From JADLHS01 sp964594985 (GTDB taxonomy: Bacteria; Verrucomicrobiota; Verrucomicrobiia; Limisphaerales; JADLHS01): a stretch of 64,000 bases of DNA. Below the pieces are notes generated by a model, which did no database searches, had not been told where the DNA came from, and saw only the letters and a list, made by a program, of their open reading frames with translations. Made by a program: the position numbers and the translations under genes. Location of the stretch: NCBI GenBank assembly GCA_964594985.1, contig CAZQNQ010000003.1, forward strand, positions 248,001-312,000, written 5' to 3'. Positions 15,489 to 23,623 of this stretch are shown here, one piece after another (position 1 is the first letter of the stretch; each line of letters opens with the position of its first letter).

Positions 15489-16400
15489 CTACCGCGAATC
15501 AAATCCGCCTTCTTCTGGCGGCTTGCGAGGCTTGAAGGTGCGAATCATTCGTTGTGCTTCGGCAATTTGACTCGGCGTGAGTTGCCCCTCGACAGTTGGT
15601 AATGCCTTCTTCGCGTCGGCGTGACCTTGAGCAGCGGCCAGACTGATCCACTTGTATGCCTCCACTTCGTCTTTCGCCACGCCTTCGCCATAAAGATAGC
15701 AAACACCAAGATTAAATTTGGCGGCGACGTGATCTTGCTCAACGGCAGACCGAAACCACTTCGCTGCTTCGGTCACGTCCTTCGGGATGCCTTGGCCTTT
15801 GTAGCAGGCGACCCCAAGATTGTATTGCGCCCCGACATCGTCTTGTTGGGCAGCTTTGCGATACCACCTCTCGGCTTCAACTAAATCTTTGGTGACGCCT
15901 GCACCGATGGCGTAACACACGCCGAGATTTCGCTGCGCTCTCGCATGACCTTGCTCTGCGGATTTCCGATACCAACGCACTGCTTCTTCGAGATTCTTAT
16001 CCAATCCCCAACCATTGTAGTAACAAACGCCAAGGTTTGATTGAGCTTTCGGGTTTCCCTTGTCGGCCGATTTGCGATACAGCTTCACCGCCTCGACTAG
16101 ATTTTTGTCCATTCCTTCACCGCGCTCGAAGCAAACGCCGAGATTGTATTCAGCTTTGGCGTCACCTTGATCTGTGGCTTTGCGTAGCCACTTGAGCGCT
16201 TCACTGAAATCTTTGGTGACACCTTCGCCGTTACAGTAAATCAACCCGAGGCTGCATTGCGCTTTAGCGTCGCCTTGTTCTGCTTTGGATTTGAGTTCGT
16301 TGAGCATAGCTTGATCGGAGTTGGTTTGCTGCGCCGCCAGTCTTGTGACTGCCATCAGCAACAACACCAAAACCAGTCGTCTGAACTGTTTGCATTTCAT
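15489..16400 (-). CDS. Secreted Sel1-repeat protein
   Basis: A signal peptide (MKCKQFRRLVLVLLLMAVTR then LAAQQ) is followed by about seven tandem Sel1/TPR-like repeats of 36 residues. Each has the pattern A.YNLGVCY..G.GV.KD..EA.KWYRKAA.QG, for instance AKAEYNLGVCFERGEGMDKN. Sel1 repeats form a helical solenoid for protein-protein contacts. The C-terminal part (LTPSQIAEAQRMIRTFKPRKP) caps the solenoid. It is convergent with the HEPN gene and has no obvious enzymatic domain. Partner and role are unknown. Confidence 0.9.
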   Translation of the reverse strand: MKCKQFRRLVLVLLLMAVTRLAAQQTNSDQAMLNELKSKAEQGDAKAQCSLGLIYCNGEGVTKDFSEALKWLRKATDQGDAKAEYNLGVCFERGEGMDKNLVEAVKLYRKSADKGNPKAQSNLGVCYYNGWGLDKNLEEAVRWYRKSAEQGHARAQRNLGVCYAIGAGVTKDLVEAERWYRKAAQQDDVGAQYNLGVACYKGQGIPKDVTEAAKWFRSAVEQDHVAAKFNLGVCYLYGEGVAKDEVEAYKWISLAAAQGHADAKKALPTVEGQLTPSQIAEAQRMIRTFKPRKPPEEGGFDSR

Positions 16401-16439
16401 TTCGATTCAACCCTATTCTTTAAGCTTGGTGGCTGAGGT

Positions 16440-17270
16440 TCACTTATTCAAACGCTTCTTCTCCCGGCTCGCGACTTTCTTGATGCTCTCGGCCACGGGC
16501 AGATTCTCCGGCATCGTGCCACCGAGTTCGTGAATGGTCTTGCGGACTTTGCGGCCCACTTCGTTGTGAATCCGGTTGGCGTGATCTTTGTTCCGCACAT
16601 TTTCGCGCCGCAGCTTTTCCTCGGTCTGCGTGGCGCGGAATAGATTAGCCGCCAGTTCCGTGCTGCCCATGTGATCGAGAACCTGCTGCTTTGGTTTGAG
16701 CCGCTTGCGCTCGCGGATGTCGCGCATTCCCATCCCGCCGTAAAGCCCGCGATAGCCGTGATCCATGAAGATGGCGTAGTCCAGCGGGTCAATCACACCT
16801 GATTGCTTGGCGACACCGGCGAGATTCTTGTTGTGCTTCTTCATCTCGGCACGAAGGAGCAGCCGCATTTTGTCTTCCTTCACCGCCTCGTCATCGGCCA
16901 TTTCCTGCCGCCGCGTTTGCACGGCGAAATAAGTCTGCCCCAATGCCACGAGCGGTTTGCTCGGATCGGCGTTCTGAATTACGAGGTAACAGGCGTAGCG
17001 GGAGAGCTCCCAATCCTCGACTTCGCGCTGCGCGCCCGAGCCGATGCTGACCATATTGCGCATTTCCGCAAAATGGTCGGCAACCGCGTGGCCGCTCTTG
17101 ATGCAGGCTTCCTTGGCCTTCTGAATCACCGGTTCAAAGTTACGGAAGTTCAGATACTCCAACACCTGCGCCAGATCGCGCGCGGACCACGATTCGTTTC
17201 CCTCGGCGTTAACGCGTTTGATTCGTTCAAAGGTGTTGCTGCCGGCTGGTGCGGGAAGTTGGCTGCCCAT
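16440..17270 (-). CDS. dinD: DinD-like DNA-damage-inducible protein
   Basis: A 276-aa protein from ATG 17270 (MGSQLPAP); the frame extends to 17339. The N-terminus is a Bro-N-like region (SWSARDLAQVLEYLNFRNFEPVIQKAKEAC). The DinD part includes ADHFAEMRNMVSIGSGAQRE, DWELSRYACYLVIQNADP and the C-terminal TELAANLFRATQTEEKLRRE. In E. coli, DinD is SOS-induced and inhibits RecA filament activity; homologues are often carried on mobile elements. I see no clear LexA box upstream here. Gene symbol by homology pattern only. Confidence 0.88.
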   Translation of the reverse strand: MGSQLPAPAGSNTFERIKRVNAEGNESWSARDLAQVLEYLNFRNFEPVIQKAKEACIKSGHAVADHFAEMRNMVSIGSGAQREVEDWELSRYACYLVIQNADPSKPLVALGQTYFAVQTRRQEMADDEAVKEDKMRLLLRAEMKKHNKNLAGVAKQSGVIDPLDYAIFMDHGYRGLYGGMGMRDIRERKRLKPKQQVLDHMGSTELAANLFRATQTEEKLRRENVRNKDHANRIHNEVGRKVRKTIHELGGTMPENLPVAESIKKVASREKKRLNK

Positions 17271-17327
17271 GGCTTGGTTATATCGCAAACCACCATGAAG
17301 GCGAAAGTGCGAAGAAACTAAAATGGA

Positions 17328-17349
17328 ATCCGTGTTCATCGGTGGTTAA
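17328..17349. repeat. Intergenic ATCNGTGTTCATCNGTGGTTAA repeat, copy 1
   Basis: ATCCGTGTTCATCGGTGGTTAA; a second copy at 22280-22301 differs only at two reciprocal C/G positions. The unit itself is a near-tandem of two 11-bp halves. Confidence 0.6.
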
Positions 17350-17389
17350 AATTGCGGCCAATACGGCTCGCACCGTGGTTGCGTGTTGG

Positions 17390-18136
17390 CTATTTGATTT
17401 TGTCCAACACGGACCACTTGAACCACGCGGGGATTTGGTCGGTCTTTAACTCCAACTGCCGGCCCTCGGTGATTTCCGCCAACCAAGTTTGTTTGCCATC
17501 TTTGTTGTCGCCGGAGTTATCGAAGATGTAAGCCCGATTGGTGTGTCGGATGGCTGCAACCAACTGATCCAGTGAGCGGTGGTAGCGAGTCACGATCTTG
17601 TCTTCCGGCACGTCATGCCCTTTCAGCGCCACCCGGTTGCGCACGCGCGAAATGTTGATGGCGGGATCGTCGGTTGCAACGAAATAGAAATACGTCCGAA
17701 AGCCCGCCGCCTGCGCTTGAATCAGAATGTCCACCTTGCTTGGATGCGACATGACCGTTTCAAACGTGAATGAGAGTTTCTGTGCGAGAAGTTTTTGTCG
17801 CAGGAAATCGCCAGCCACCGAGGCCAGGTAAGAATTCACCTCCACTTTTGTAAAGTCCAACCGCCCATCGGCGAAAGCGAGCTGCCTGACTGCATCCAAA
17901 AGGCCAGCCTGTTGGAGGAACTTGGAGGTATTGAAAAACTGAAGCACCTCTTCCGCCGCCGTGTTTACGCCATACGAAGCAAAATCAAGAAAGCCCTGCT
18001 TCCGGATTTCCTGTTCGATCTCGTCCGGGTTCAGATAAACGCCCAACAACGTTGCGGGCAGGTAGGATTTCAGGGTGCTTTTGCCTGAACCATTAGGCCC
18101 GGCGAACATGCGCAGCCGTGGAATCGGCGCGCTCAC
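17390..18136 (-). CDS. Zeta-toxin-like P-loop kinase (248 aa)
   Basis: The second zeta-like kinase of the window, distinct from the one at 2418-2996. Walker A GPNGSGKS is at residues 13-20 and NPDEIEQEIRKQG follows the P-loop helix. LSFTFETVMSHPSK (Glu126) is the substrate-side motif, and VRNRVALKGHDVPEDKIVTR forms the arginine lid. The C-terminus carries an extra strand region. The family phosphorylates UDP-sugars in known toxins; here the substrate is unknown. The start ATG overlaps the TGA of the 73-aa gene upstream (ATGA at 18133-18136), so the pair is coupled with the small gene first. Confidence 0.85.
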   Translation of the reverse strand: MSAPIPRLRMFAGPNGSGKSTLKSYLPATLLGVYLNPDEIEQEIRKQGFLDFASYGVNTAAEEVLQFFNTSKFLQQAGLLDAVRQLAFADGRLDFTKVEVNSYLASVAGDFLRQKLLAQKLSFTFETVMSHPSKVDILIQAQAAGFRTYFYFVATDDPAINISRVRNRVALKGHDVPEDKIVTRYHRSLDQLVAAIRHTNRAYIFDNSGDNKDGKQTWLAEITEGRQLELKTDQIPAWFKWSVLDKIK

Positions 18137-18354
18137 TTGATCGTGAATATACTCCCGGTTTTAAATTGCGTCGGAGGTTCGATCTTCTTTACTTCCACGC
18201 GGCGGCCATCAGGAAAGACCTCGTAAACGACGCCGTTCTCGGATTGCAAGACGCTTTGCCCCGAGTTCAAAACCCGTTCACGCGCGGAGGCGAACGCCGA
18301 ACCGGAAATGGCCGGGAATTGGCTTTCGAGCTTTTGAATATCTTGATCTGACAT
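18133..18354 (-). CDS. Small partner / putative antitoxin of zeta-like kinase (73 aa)
   Basis: A 73-residue protein with an N-terminal helix (MSDQDIQKLESQFPAISGSA) and a beta-rich second half (GVVYEVFPDGRRVEVKKIEP). It resembles in layout the small proteins encoded with AAA/zeta-like kinases. The stop overlaps the kinase start by the ATGA arrangement. An antitoxin role is inferred from gene order and size. The sequence does not resemble the 96-aa partner at 2131-2421. Confidence 0.75.
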   Translation of the reverse strand: MSDQDIQKLESQFPAISGSAFASARERVLNSGQSVLQSENGVVYEVFPDGRRVEVKKIEPPTQFKTGSIFTIK

Positions 18355-18550
18355 AGCGAGCCTGTTGACCTAAAGATAAAGCACTCGTTAACTTGTAGCA
18401 ATCGTGTTTTGCTGACGAACTGTGGCTGAATCCGTGCCTGCGGTTAAGTTTTGAACGGCAATTGAATCTCCGTCAGATAGTTCTTTAGGCGCCCTTGAAA
18501 ATCAGGCTCGGGCTTTTGACATAAACTTCGCGCGTCGGTTTCGATTTCTT

Positions 18551-18598
18551 ACCCCACCCCCTCCTCGTTCGGCGAGGAGAGGAACGAGGTGAGGGTGT
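18551..18598. repeat. Palindromic element of the CCCTCACC family
   Basis: This lies in the 304-bp gene-free stretch 18355-18658. CTCCTCG-TTCGG-CGAGGAG is the core hairpin, flanked by ACCCCACC on the left and GGTGAGGGTG on the right. It is a diverged single unit. The rest of the stretch shows nothing recognisable. Confidence 0.75.
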
Positions 18599-18658
18599 TC
18601 TTTTCAACCGCACTCTCTTCGGAGTGTTTTTGTTGCCTGGTAGAGTTATCGGACTAAG

Positions 18659-19480
18659 ATGCGTCTTGTGAACTCCAGACGCCCACCCGCAACGGCGATG
18701 ATGCTCCCGTTCATGTTAGCTCTGCTGCTAACGGGCGGTGCATCCGCAGGCGCACAGTCAGCGACGACGAGCAATGAGTTGGCGGCGGCGCAGGCTGACC
18801 CGCAGGCGCTGGAAATGCAGGCGGCCGTTCTTAACAAACAGGATTTGAAAGAGATTCAGCGGATTCTCAAATCAGGCTTCAACATCAATGCTCCCATCGG
18901 TTGTGGAACATTCAACTCCGTTGACGGAGCAGTTGCCGTAGGCAATGTAAAAATCCTGAAATACCTTCTGGCCAACGGAGCAGAGCCGAAAGGCTGGGCG
19001 TTGTATCAAGCTGCGTGGCACCGAAACCCTGAGGTGTCGTTTCAAATGGTGGAAGCACTATTGAAGGCCGGCGCTGATGCGGGCTACAAGCAACCCTGGC
19101 CAACCTACAACATTACCGGCGATACACGTCTGCCGGCAACAAATCGGTTCGAGACACCTCTTCATGTCGCGTGTTACCTGAGCAACGCGTCGGTAGTGGA
19201 ACTGTTGCTTAAACAGCCGGGGGTTGATCTCGATGGGCTGAACATTGATGGCTACACTCCCCTCATGAATGCTGCCCGGAAGGGGAACGGAAAGATAATC
19301 ATGCTGCTTTTGGATAAGGGCGCAAATCCGAAGGTAATGAATGGTCGTCGCGAAACCGCCATGGACTTCGCCCGTAAACAATCCGGGATTGAATTAAAAG
19401 TATTGCAGGCGCTGGAGCGTGCCACCACCAGAACCAAGGCGGTGACTGCTATTCAGGGGGCGTTGCATCCGAAACCTTAA
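18659..19480 (+). CDS. Exported ankyrin-repeat protein
   Basis: A 273-aa protein with an N-terminal signal or anchor (MMLPFMLALLLTGGASAGA) and four to five ankyrin repeats. They include SVDGAVAVGNVKILKYLLANGAEP, TPLHVACYLSNASVVELLL and TPLMNAARKGNGKIIMLLLDKGANP (each quoted within one repeat). Ankyrin repeats form a binding solenoid; the partner is unknown. It is the last gene of the insert: its stop is only 6 bp before the gcvP 3' remnant. It may start at the ATG at 18659 or at either of the downstream ATGs coding MM. Confidence 0.88.
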   Translation: MRLVNSRRPPATAMMLPFMLALLLTGGASAGAQSATTSNELAAAQADPQALEMQAAVLNKQDLKEIQRILKSGFNINAPIGCGTFNSVDGAVAVGNVKILKYLLANGAEPKGWALYQAAWHRNPEVSFQMVEALLKAGADAGYKQPWPTYNITGDTRLPATNRFETPLHVACYLSNASVVELLLKQPGVDLDGLNIDGYTPLMNAARKGNGKIIMLLLDKGANPKVMNGRRETAMDFARKQSGIELKVLQALERATTRTKAVTAIQGALHPKP

Positions 19481-19488
19481 GTGCAATG

Positions 19489-19614
19489 GCTAGCTGGACT
19501 CCGCCGCAGCGCCTGCACGACTACAAATTCTGGCCGCACGTGGGCCGCGTGGACAACGTCTTCAGCGACCGCAACCCGGTCTGCTCCTGTGTGGAGATGG
19601 AGAATTATTCTTAA
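19489..19614 (+). pseudogene. gcvP 3'-end remnant
   Basis: Translates as ...TPPQRLHDYKFWPHVGRVDN and then VFSDRNPVCSCVEMENYS-stop, the last 35-40 codons of a glycine dehydrogenase P protein. Against the intact gcvP end (14671-14766), 81 of 96 bases match in my hand alignment. Ten of 14 changed codons are synonymous, so this copy evolved as a functional coding end before it was cut off. It is not a recent duplication. An ATG at 19486 happens to be in frame, giving a 42-codon frame, but there is no sign that it is a gene. Both copies are followed by a similar AACCRCGAAA... stretch. Confidence 0.9.
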
Positions 19615-19718
19615 CCACGAAAGACCCGAAGTGGCGAAGTCGTGAAAAGTAAAATGTCTCGCGAATCTTGACTCGGTCGCGCTTTCGCCATCAAATGCGG
19701 CGGTTCACACATTCTTTT

Positions 19719-20825
19719 ATGAATATCTTTCGTCTGGCGATCCTTGGACTCTTTTTCGTGGCGTCCCTGCTAACTCAGGCGCAAACCAACAAGCCGGCGG
19801 TGCGAATCGCAGTGGTGGGGTTAAGTCATGATCACGCTTATGGATTCTTCCCGGCGTTGCGGGGACGAACGGATGTGGAACTGGTCGGCATAGTGGAAAC
19901 GAATCGCGCCTTGATAGACATTTATGCACGGCGCTTCGATCTTGGTTCCCATCTGTTCTTTGCGAGCCTGGATGAATTGTTCACGCGCACGAACGCGCAG
20001 GCAGTGGCGGTATTTACCAGCACCTTTGAACATCGGGCCATCGTGGAACGCTGCGCCATTGCAAATGTGGATGTGATGGTGGAAAAGCCGCTGGCGGTGA
20101 ACATGGAACATGCCCGGTCCATCGCAGCCGCCGCCAAGCGTGGGAACATCCAGGTGTTGGTGAATTACGAAACCACATGGTATGCCGGCAATCGTGCGGC
20201 CTATGAAATCGTTCATGACCGAAAGGAAATTGGCGAGATCCGCAAAATCGTCGTGCATGACGGGCACCGCGGGCCGAAGGAGATCGGGTGTTCACAATAT
20301 TTTCTCGAGTGGCTGACGGACCCGGTTTTGAACGGCGGCGGCGCGTTGAACGATTTCGGATGCTACGGTGCCGATTTGGCGACGTGGCTGATGGACGGGG
20401 AACGGCCCTTGTCGGTACACGCGGTGACGCAACGCATCAAACCGGAGGTTTATCCCAAGGTGGAAGACGAAGCGACGATTGTGGTGACGTATCCGAAAGC
20501 GCAGGCGATTTTTCAAGCGTCATGGAATTGGCCCTACAATCGAAAGGACATGGAAATCTATGGCCAGAAAGGTTACGTGCTGGTGCCGAACGCGAATCTG
20601 GTGCGGTGGCGTCCCTCGGAGCAAAGCAAGGAAATGGAGCTCAAACCCACGGCAATCCCTGCTCCTGAAGCTGATGCGCTTTCCTACCTCGCCGCAGTGG
20701 TGCGGAAAGAAATTGTTCCGGCGGGGTTGTCCTCAATGGCGGTGAATCTGACGGTGGTGGAAATTTTGGAAGCCGCCCATGAATCAGCGCGGACGGGGAA
20801 ACGGATCGATTTCCCGAGACGATAG
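19719..20825 (+). CDS. Exported Gfo/Idh/MocA-family oxidoreductase
   Basis: A 368-aa protein. The N-terminus (MNIFRLAILGLFFVASLLTQ) is a Sec signal peptide, then the Rossmann start VRIAVVGLSHDHAYGF. The motif MVEKPLAVNMEHA is the EKPLA signature of Gfo/Idh/MocA dehydrogenases, which use NAD(P) on sugars or inositols. The C-terminal alpha/beta domain follows (NGGGALNDFGCYGADLATWL). Exported members of this family are frequent in Verrucomicrobia and Planctomycetes and normally bind NADP tightly. The usual GxGxxA glycine pattern is altered here to GLSHDH. The start was chosen at ATG 19719 because the signal peptide follows directly. Confidence 0.9.
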   Translation: MNIFRLAILGLFFVASLLTQAQTNKPAVRIAVVGLSHDHAYGFFPALRGRTDVELVGIVETNRALIDIYARRFDLGSHLFFASLDELFTRTNAQAVAVFTSTFEHRAIVERCAIANVDVMVEKPLAVNMEHARSIAAAAKRGNIQVLVNYETTWYAGNRAAYEIVHDRKEIGEIRKIVVHDGHRGPKEIGCSQYFLEWLTDPVLNGGGALNDFGCYGADLATWLMDGERPLSVHAVTQRIKPEVYPKVEDEATIVVTYPKAQAIFQASWNWPYNRKDMEIYGQKGYVLVPNANLVRWRPSEQSKEMELKPTAIPAPEADALSYLAAVVRKEIVPAGLSSMAVNLTVVEILEAAHESARTGKRIDFPRR

Positions 20826-20910
20826 GAACGAGGCGGAGCTGCCTAAGCCAGAAGGTTGCGCCCAAGATACTGGCCGCGTTTTGGAAGACAATAAAGCGGG
20901 ATAGCTAGAA

Positions 20911-20935
20911 CCACAGAGACACAGAAGTCCGAGCC
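20911..20935. repeat. Degenerate AACCACAGAGACACAGAAG stretch
   Basis: An AACCAC-headed, A/C/G-biased stretch with a short internal period, similar in style to those after gcvP (14774-14805) and after its remnant (19612-19640). Intergenic and of unknown nature. Confidence 0.4.
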
Positions 20936-21052
20936 GAGAAACCAAGATTTAATGAGCTCCCGGTGTCTTACATTGGGTCACTGCTAACTTCAAAAGCTTC
21001 TCCTTCTTCCTGTCACGGAAACTGCTTGATGCCCATCTGCTAGGAGATATTT

Positions 21053-22240
21053 ATGAATAAGGAGCGTTTCAATAATCTGCTGATCGCCATGATCCTGTGT
21101 GAAAGTGGCATTTCCGACCTGTTATTTGTTCCCGGGCGGGTGCCGCAAATGTCCTGTTACGGGAAATTGCGCTCCTACACCAGTGACTTGATAACTGAAC
21201 CCGTCACCGCGGAGATGACGGCACAACTGGCAGAAATCCTCATGGATGGCAACACGTTGGTCGCGGAAAACTACCGCAAGAACGGCTCTTGCGATTGTAG
21301 TTATGCCGTGCCGGGCGTGGCGCGTTTTCGCGTGAATATCTATTCGAAGGCCGGCCAGCGGGCGATCGTGATGCGCAAGCTCTCCAATACGATCCCGCAA
21401 CTTCAGGATCTCAAAGTGCCCCCGGTCTTTGACCAAATCATCAACGAAAATGCCGGCCTGGTTTTCATCACCGGCGCGACCGGCACCGGCAAGACGACCA
21501 CGCTGGCGGCGATCCTGAACGAGATCAATCGCACGCAGGACATCCATGTCATCAGCCTCGAAGATCCGATCGAGTATCTGCACGAACCGATCCGCGCGAC
21601 TTTCAGCCAGCGCGAGTACGGAAAGGATTACTTCGATCCTTCCTTCGGCCTCAAGGCGGCTTTGCGCCAGGCGCCGCATACGATCCTGGTCGGCGAAATC
21701 CGGGATCGGGAAACCATGGAGGTCGCCATCACGGCGGGCGAGACGGGGCATCTCGTTTTCACGTCCCTGCACACGATCAACGCCAGTCAGACGATCAACC
21801 GCATTCTGGGCATGTTCGACAAAGGCGAGGAGGCGCTCATGCGGCAGCGGCTGGCGGACTCGTTGCGATGGGTGGTGAGTCAGCGGCTCGTCCCCAAGCT
21901 GGACGGCGGACTGCATCTGGCCACCGAAGTGATGGGGAACAACATGCGTTCACGGGAAGTCATCATCTCGGGCGAATCAGAAAAGTATAACCTGCACGAA
22001 ATCATCGAAAGCAGTGTCACGCCCTGGGGTTGGCACAGTTTTGAACAATCCCTGATCAACGCCGTGCTCGCGGGCAATATCGCTCCTGACACCGCCTTGC
22101 ACTACTCAAATCACAAAACCCAGATGCAGCAGGCGCTGGACAAACACACCGCCGGTCGGGTCGCCGCGCCCGTGCACAAGATGAGCGAGCCCGCCGCTCT
22201 GGACCAGCAGAAGCTGGCTTTGGCCGAAACGCCGGCGTGA
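21053..22240 (+). CDS. PilT-like type IV pilus retraction ATPase
   Basis: A 395-aa secretion/pilus ATPase of the PilT/PilU group. The N-terminal PAS-like domain ends near RAIVMRKLSNTIP. Walker A GATGTGKT is at 141-148. The Asp box VISLEDPIEY, the Walker B region TILVGEIRDRETMEVAITAGETGH and the His box FTSLHTINASQTINRIL all follow in order. A clear Shine-Dalgarno AGGAG sits 6 nt before the ATG. PilT hexamers retract type IV pili, powering twitching motility and DNA uptake. The usual N-terminal DLHLxxG motif is changed to SDLLFVPGRVP. No other pilus assembly gene is adjacent, so this could be an accessory PilU-like copy. Confidence 0.92.
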   Translation: MNKERFNNLLIAMILCESGISDLLFVPGRVPQMSCYGKLRSYTSDLITEPVTAEMTAQLAEILMDGNTLVAENYRKNGSCDCSYAVPGVARFRVNIYSKAGQRAIVMRKLSNTIPQLQDLKVPPVFDQIINENAGLVFITGATGTGKTTTLAAILNEINRTQDIHVISLEDPIEYLHEPIRATFSQREYGKDYFDPSFGLKAALRQAPHTILVGEIRDRETMEVAITAGETGHLVFTSLHTINASQTINRILGMFDKGEEALMRQRLADSLRWVVSQRLVPKLDGGLHLATEVMGNNMRSREVIISGESEKYNLHEIIESSVTPWGWHSFEQSLINAVLAGNIAPDTALHYSNHKTQMQQALDKHTAGRVAAPVHKMSEPAALDQQKLALAETPA

Positions 22241-22279
22241 CTATGGGGTGTCATTGCCTTGCCGCTCGAATCTATCCAG

Positions 22280-22301
22280 ATCGGTGTTCATCCGTGGTTA
22301 A
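22280..22301. repeat. Intergenic ATCNGTGTTCATCNGTGGTTAA repeat, copy 2
   Basis: ATCGGTGTTCATCCGTGGTTAA, matching the copy at 17328-17349 except for a C/G swap at two positions. It lies between the PilT-like gene and the VTT gene. Confidence 0.6.
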
Positions 22302-22358
22302 CTGGCCCGACCGATGTTGCATTGCTCGCCGCTGTCAGAAGCGGCACTCTGCGGGCGC

Positions 22359-23003
22359 ATGACCCGGTTCTGGATATTCGCGACGGTGCTGCTGCTCGCG
22401 ATGCTGCTGCTGTTCTTTGTGGGACAGGCGCTGCAATTGCCGTTTTTGGCGGAGGACACTTCCTTTTTGCTCAGTCAGAAGAAGTGGGTGGCGGCACTGG
22501 CGGGAATCGGGTTGTTGATCGTGGATGTCGTCGCCCCGGTGCCTTCGAGCATCATCATGGTGGCGAACGGAATGTTGTTCGGGCCGGTGTGGGGCACGCT
22601 GCTTTCGGTGACGGGCGGTGCGGGTGCGGCGGTGGTGGGTTACTGGATTGGCCTTCGCGGTGAACGCGCCGGGAAACGGTGGCTGGGCGATGAATCGTTG
22701 ACCCGGACGAACGCGTTCTTTCAGCAGCACGGCATGATGGCGGTCATCGTCTCGCGACCCGTTCCCATTCTGGCGGAGGCAGTGACCATCATTGCCGGGA
22801 TGTCCCGGATGCCCGCGCGAAAGTTTTTCCCAGCGGTGCTCCTTGGGCTATTGCCGACGGCAATCATTTACGCCGTCGCCGGGGCTTATGCGCTGAATCT
22901 CCAGAGCGGGTTGTATGTTTTTCTGGCGGTGATGGCGCTGGCGGGTGGGGTTTGGTTGGTCGGCAAGCTCCTCATGCACTCCAAAGCCTCGCCCTCGGCA
23001 TAA
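22359..23003 (+). CDS. TVP38/TMEM64-type (VTT/DedA-superfamily) membrane protein
   Basis: A 214-aa integral membrane protein from ATG 22359 (MTRFWIFATVLLL); the frame opens at 22314. The VTT core is visible: IIMVANGMLFGPVWGTLLSV, then TGGAGAAVVGYWIGLRG, the re-entrant segment SRPVPILAEAVTIIAGMSRM, and two further helices. Relatives of the DedA/VTT superfamily move or flip phospholipid carriers across the membrane. The exact substrate is not predictable from this sequence. No co-transcribed partner is obvious. Confidence 0.88.
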   Translation: MTRFWIFATVLLLAMLLLFFVGQALQLPFLAEDTSFLLSQKKWVAALAGIGLLIVDVVAPVPSSIIMVANGMLFGPVWGTLLSVTGGAGAAVVGYWIGLRGERAGKRWLGDESLTRTNAFFQQHGMMAVIVSRPVPILAEAVTIIAGMSRMPARKFFPAVLLGLLPTAIIYAVAGAYALNLQSGLYVFLAVMALAGGVWLVGKLLMHSKASPSA

Positions 23004-23120
23004 CTTCTCGAACGGGATCACACTCAACCGCCCCTGCTCCGTCGGCGCCAAAAAAAATCGCTGGCATAATTCAAGCGAGACGGCTATCTGCTGGGCAAAC
23101 AATTTGCTGAACTTGAAGTC

Positions 23121-23564
23121 ATGAAAATCACGGACATTTTGCGCGCGGAGCATACAGTGTTTTATCATCTATTCGACCACATCGAGGCAGCAGTCCCCCG
23201 CCTCAAGACTTTGGCGGAGGTCAAATCCCTCGCCACACTCGCGGAAAAAGTCATGACCCCGCACTCAAGGACCGAGGACGAGCTGTTCATCGAACCGCTG
23301 GAGCATTGCTTCGAGCAGATCGGCCAGCGGGAGACGTTTCATCATGAGCACGAATTGATCGAGCAGACCTTCGCCAAGGTTCATCAGGCGCGCCAACTGG
23401 CGATCGCCAAGAAGCTGTTGCAGGGAGCGATGACGGCGTCCCGCAAGCATTTCGACAAGGAAGAACGCATCGTGTTCCCGATGGCCGAACGCATTCTCAA
23501 GGCGAAGACGTTGACCGATCTCGGCAGCGAATGGAGGAAGCACCGCGAAGCAAAGCTAAAATAA
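23121..23564 (+). CDS. Hemerythrin-like HHE domain protein
   Basis: A 147-aa four-helix protein. Likely diiron ligands are spread as in HHE domains: His11 (RAEHTVFYHLFDH) and His20, His48/Glu53 (TPHSRTEDELF), His75/His77 (FHHEHELIE), and His108/Glu112 (RKHFDKEERIVFP). Such proteins bind O2, NO or iron and act in sensing or protection. The sequence is full length for the family and is not fused to other domains. Confidence 0.9.
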   Translation: MKITDILRAEHTVFYHLFDHIEAAVPRLKTLAEVKSLATLAEKVMTPHSRTEDELFIEPLEHCFEQIGQRETFHHEHELIEQTFAKVHQARQLAIAKKLLQGAMTASRKHFDKEERIVFPMAERILKAKTLTDLGSEWRKHREAKLK

Positions 23565-23623
23565 GTTCCGGCTATGGCCTCGGCTGTTTGGCGCAGCTCT
23601 TGGCACGGACAATAGCGACGGGC

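Noticed and set aside
17271..17389. LexA/SOS box upstream of dinD
   Set aside because: No convincing palindromic SOS box could be read; LexA motifs vary between phyla, so regulation is left open.
19486..19614. 42-codon gene starting at ATG 19486
   Set aside because: Its content is the tail of gcvP, so it is better explained as a gene remnant.
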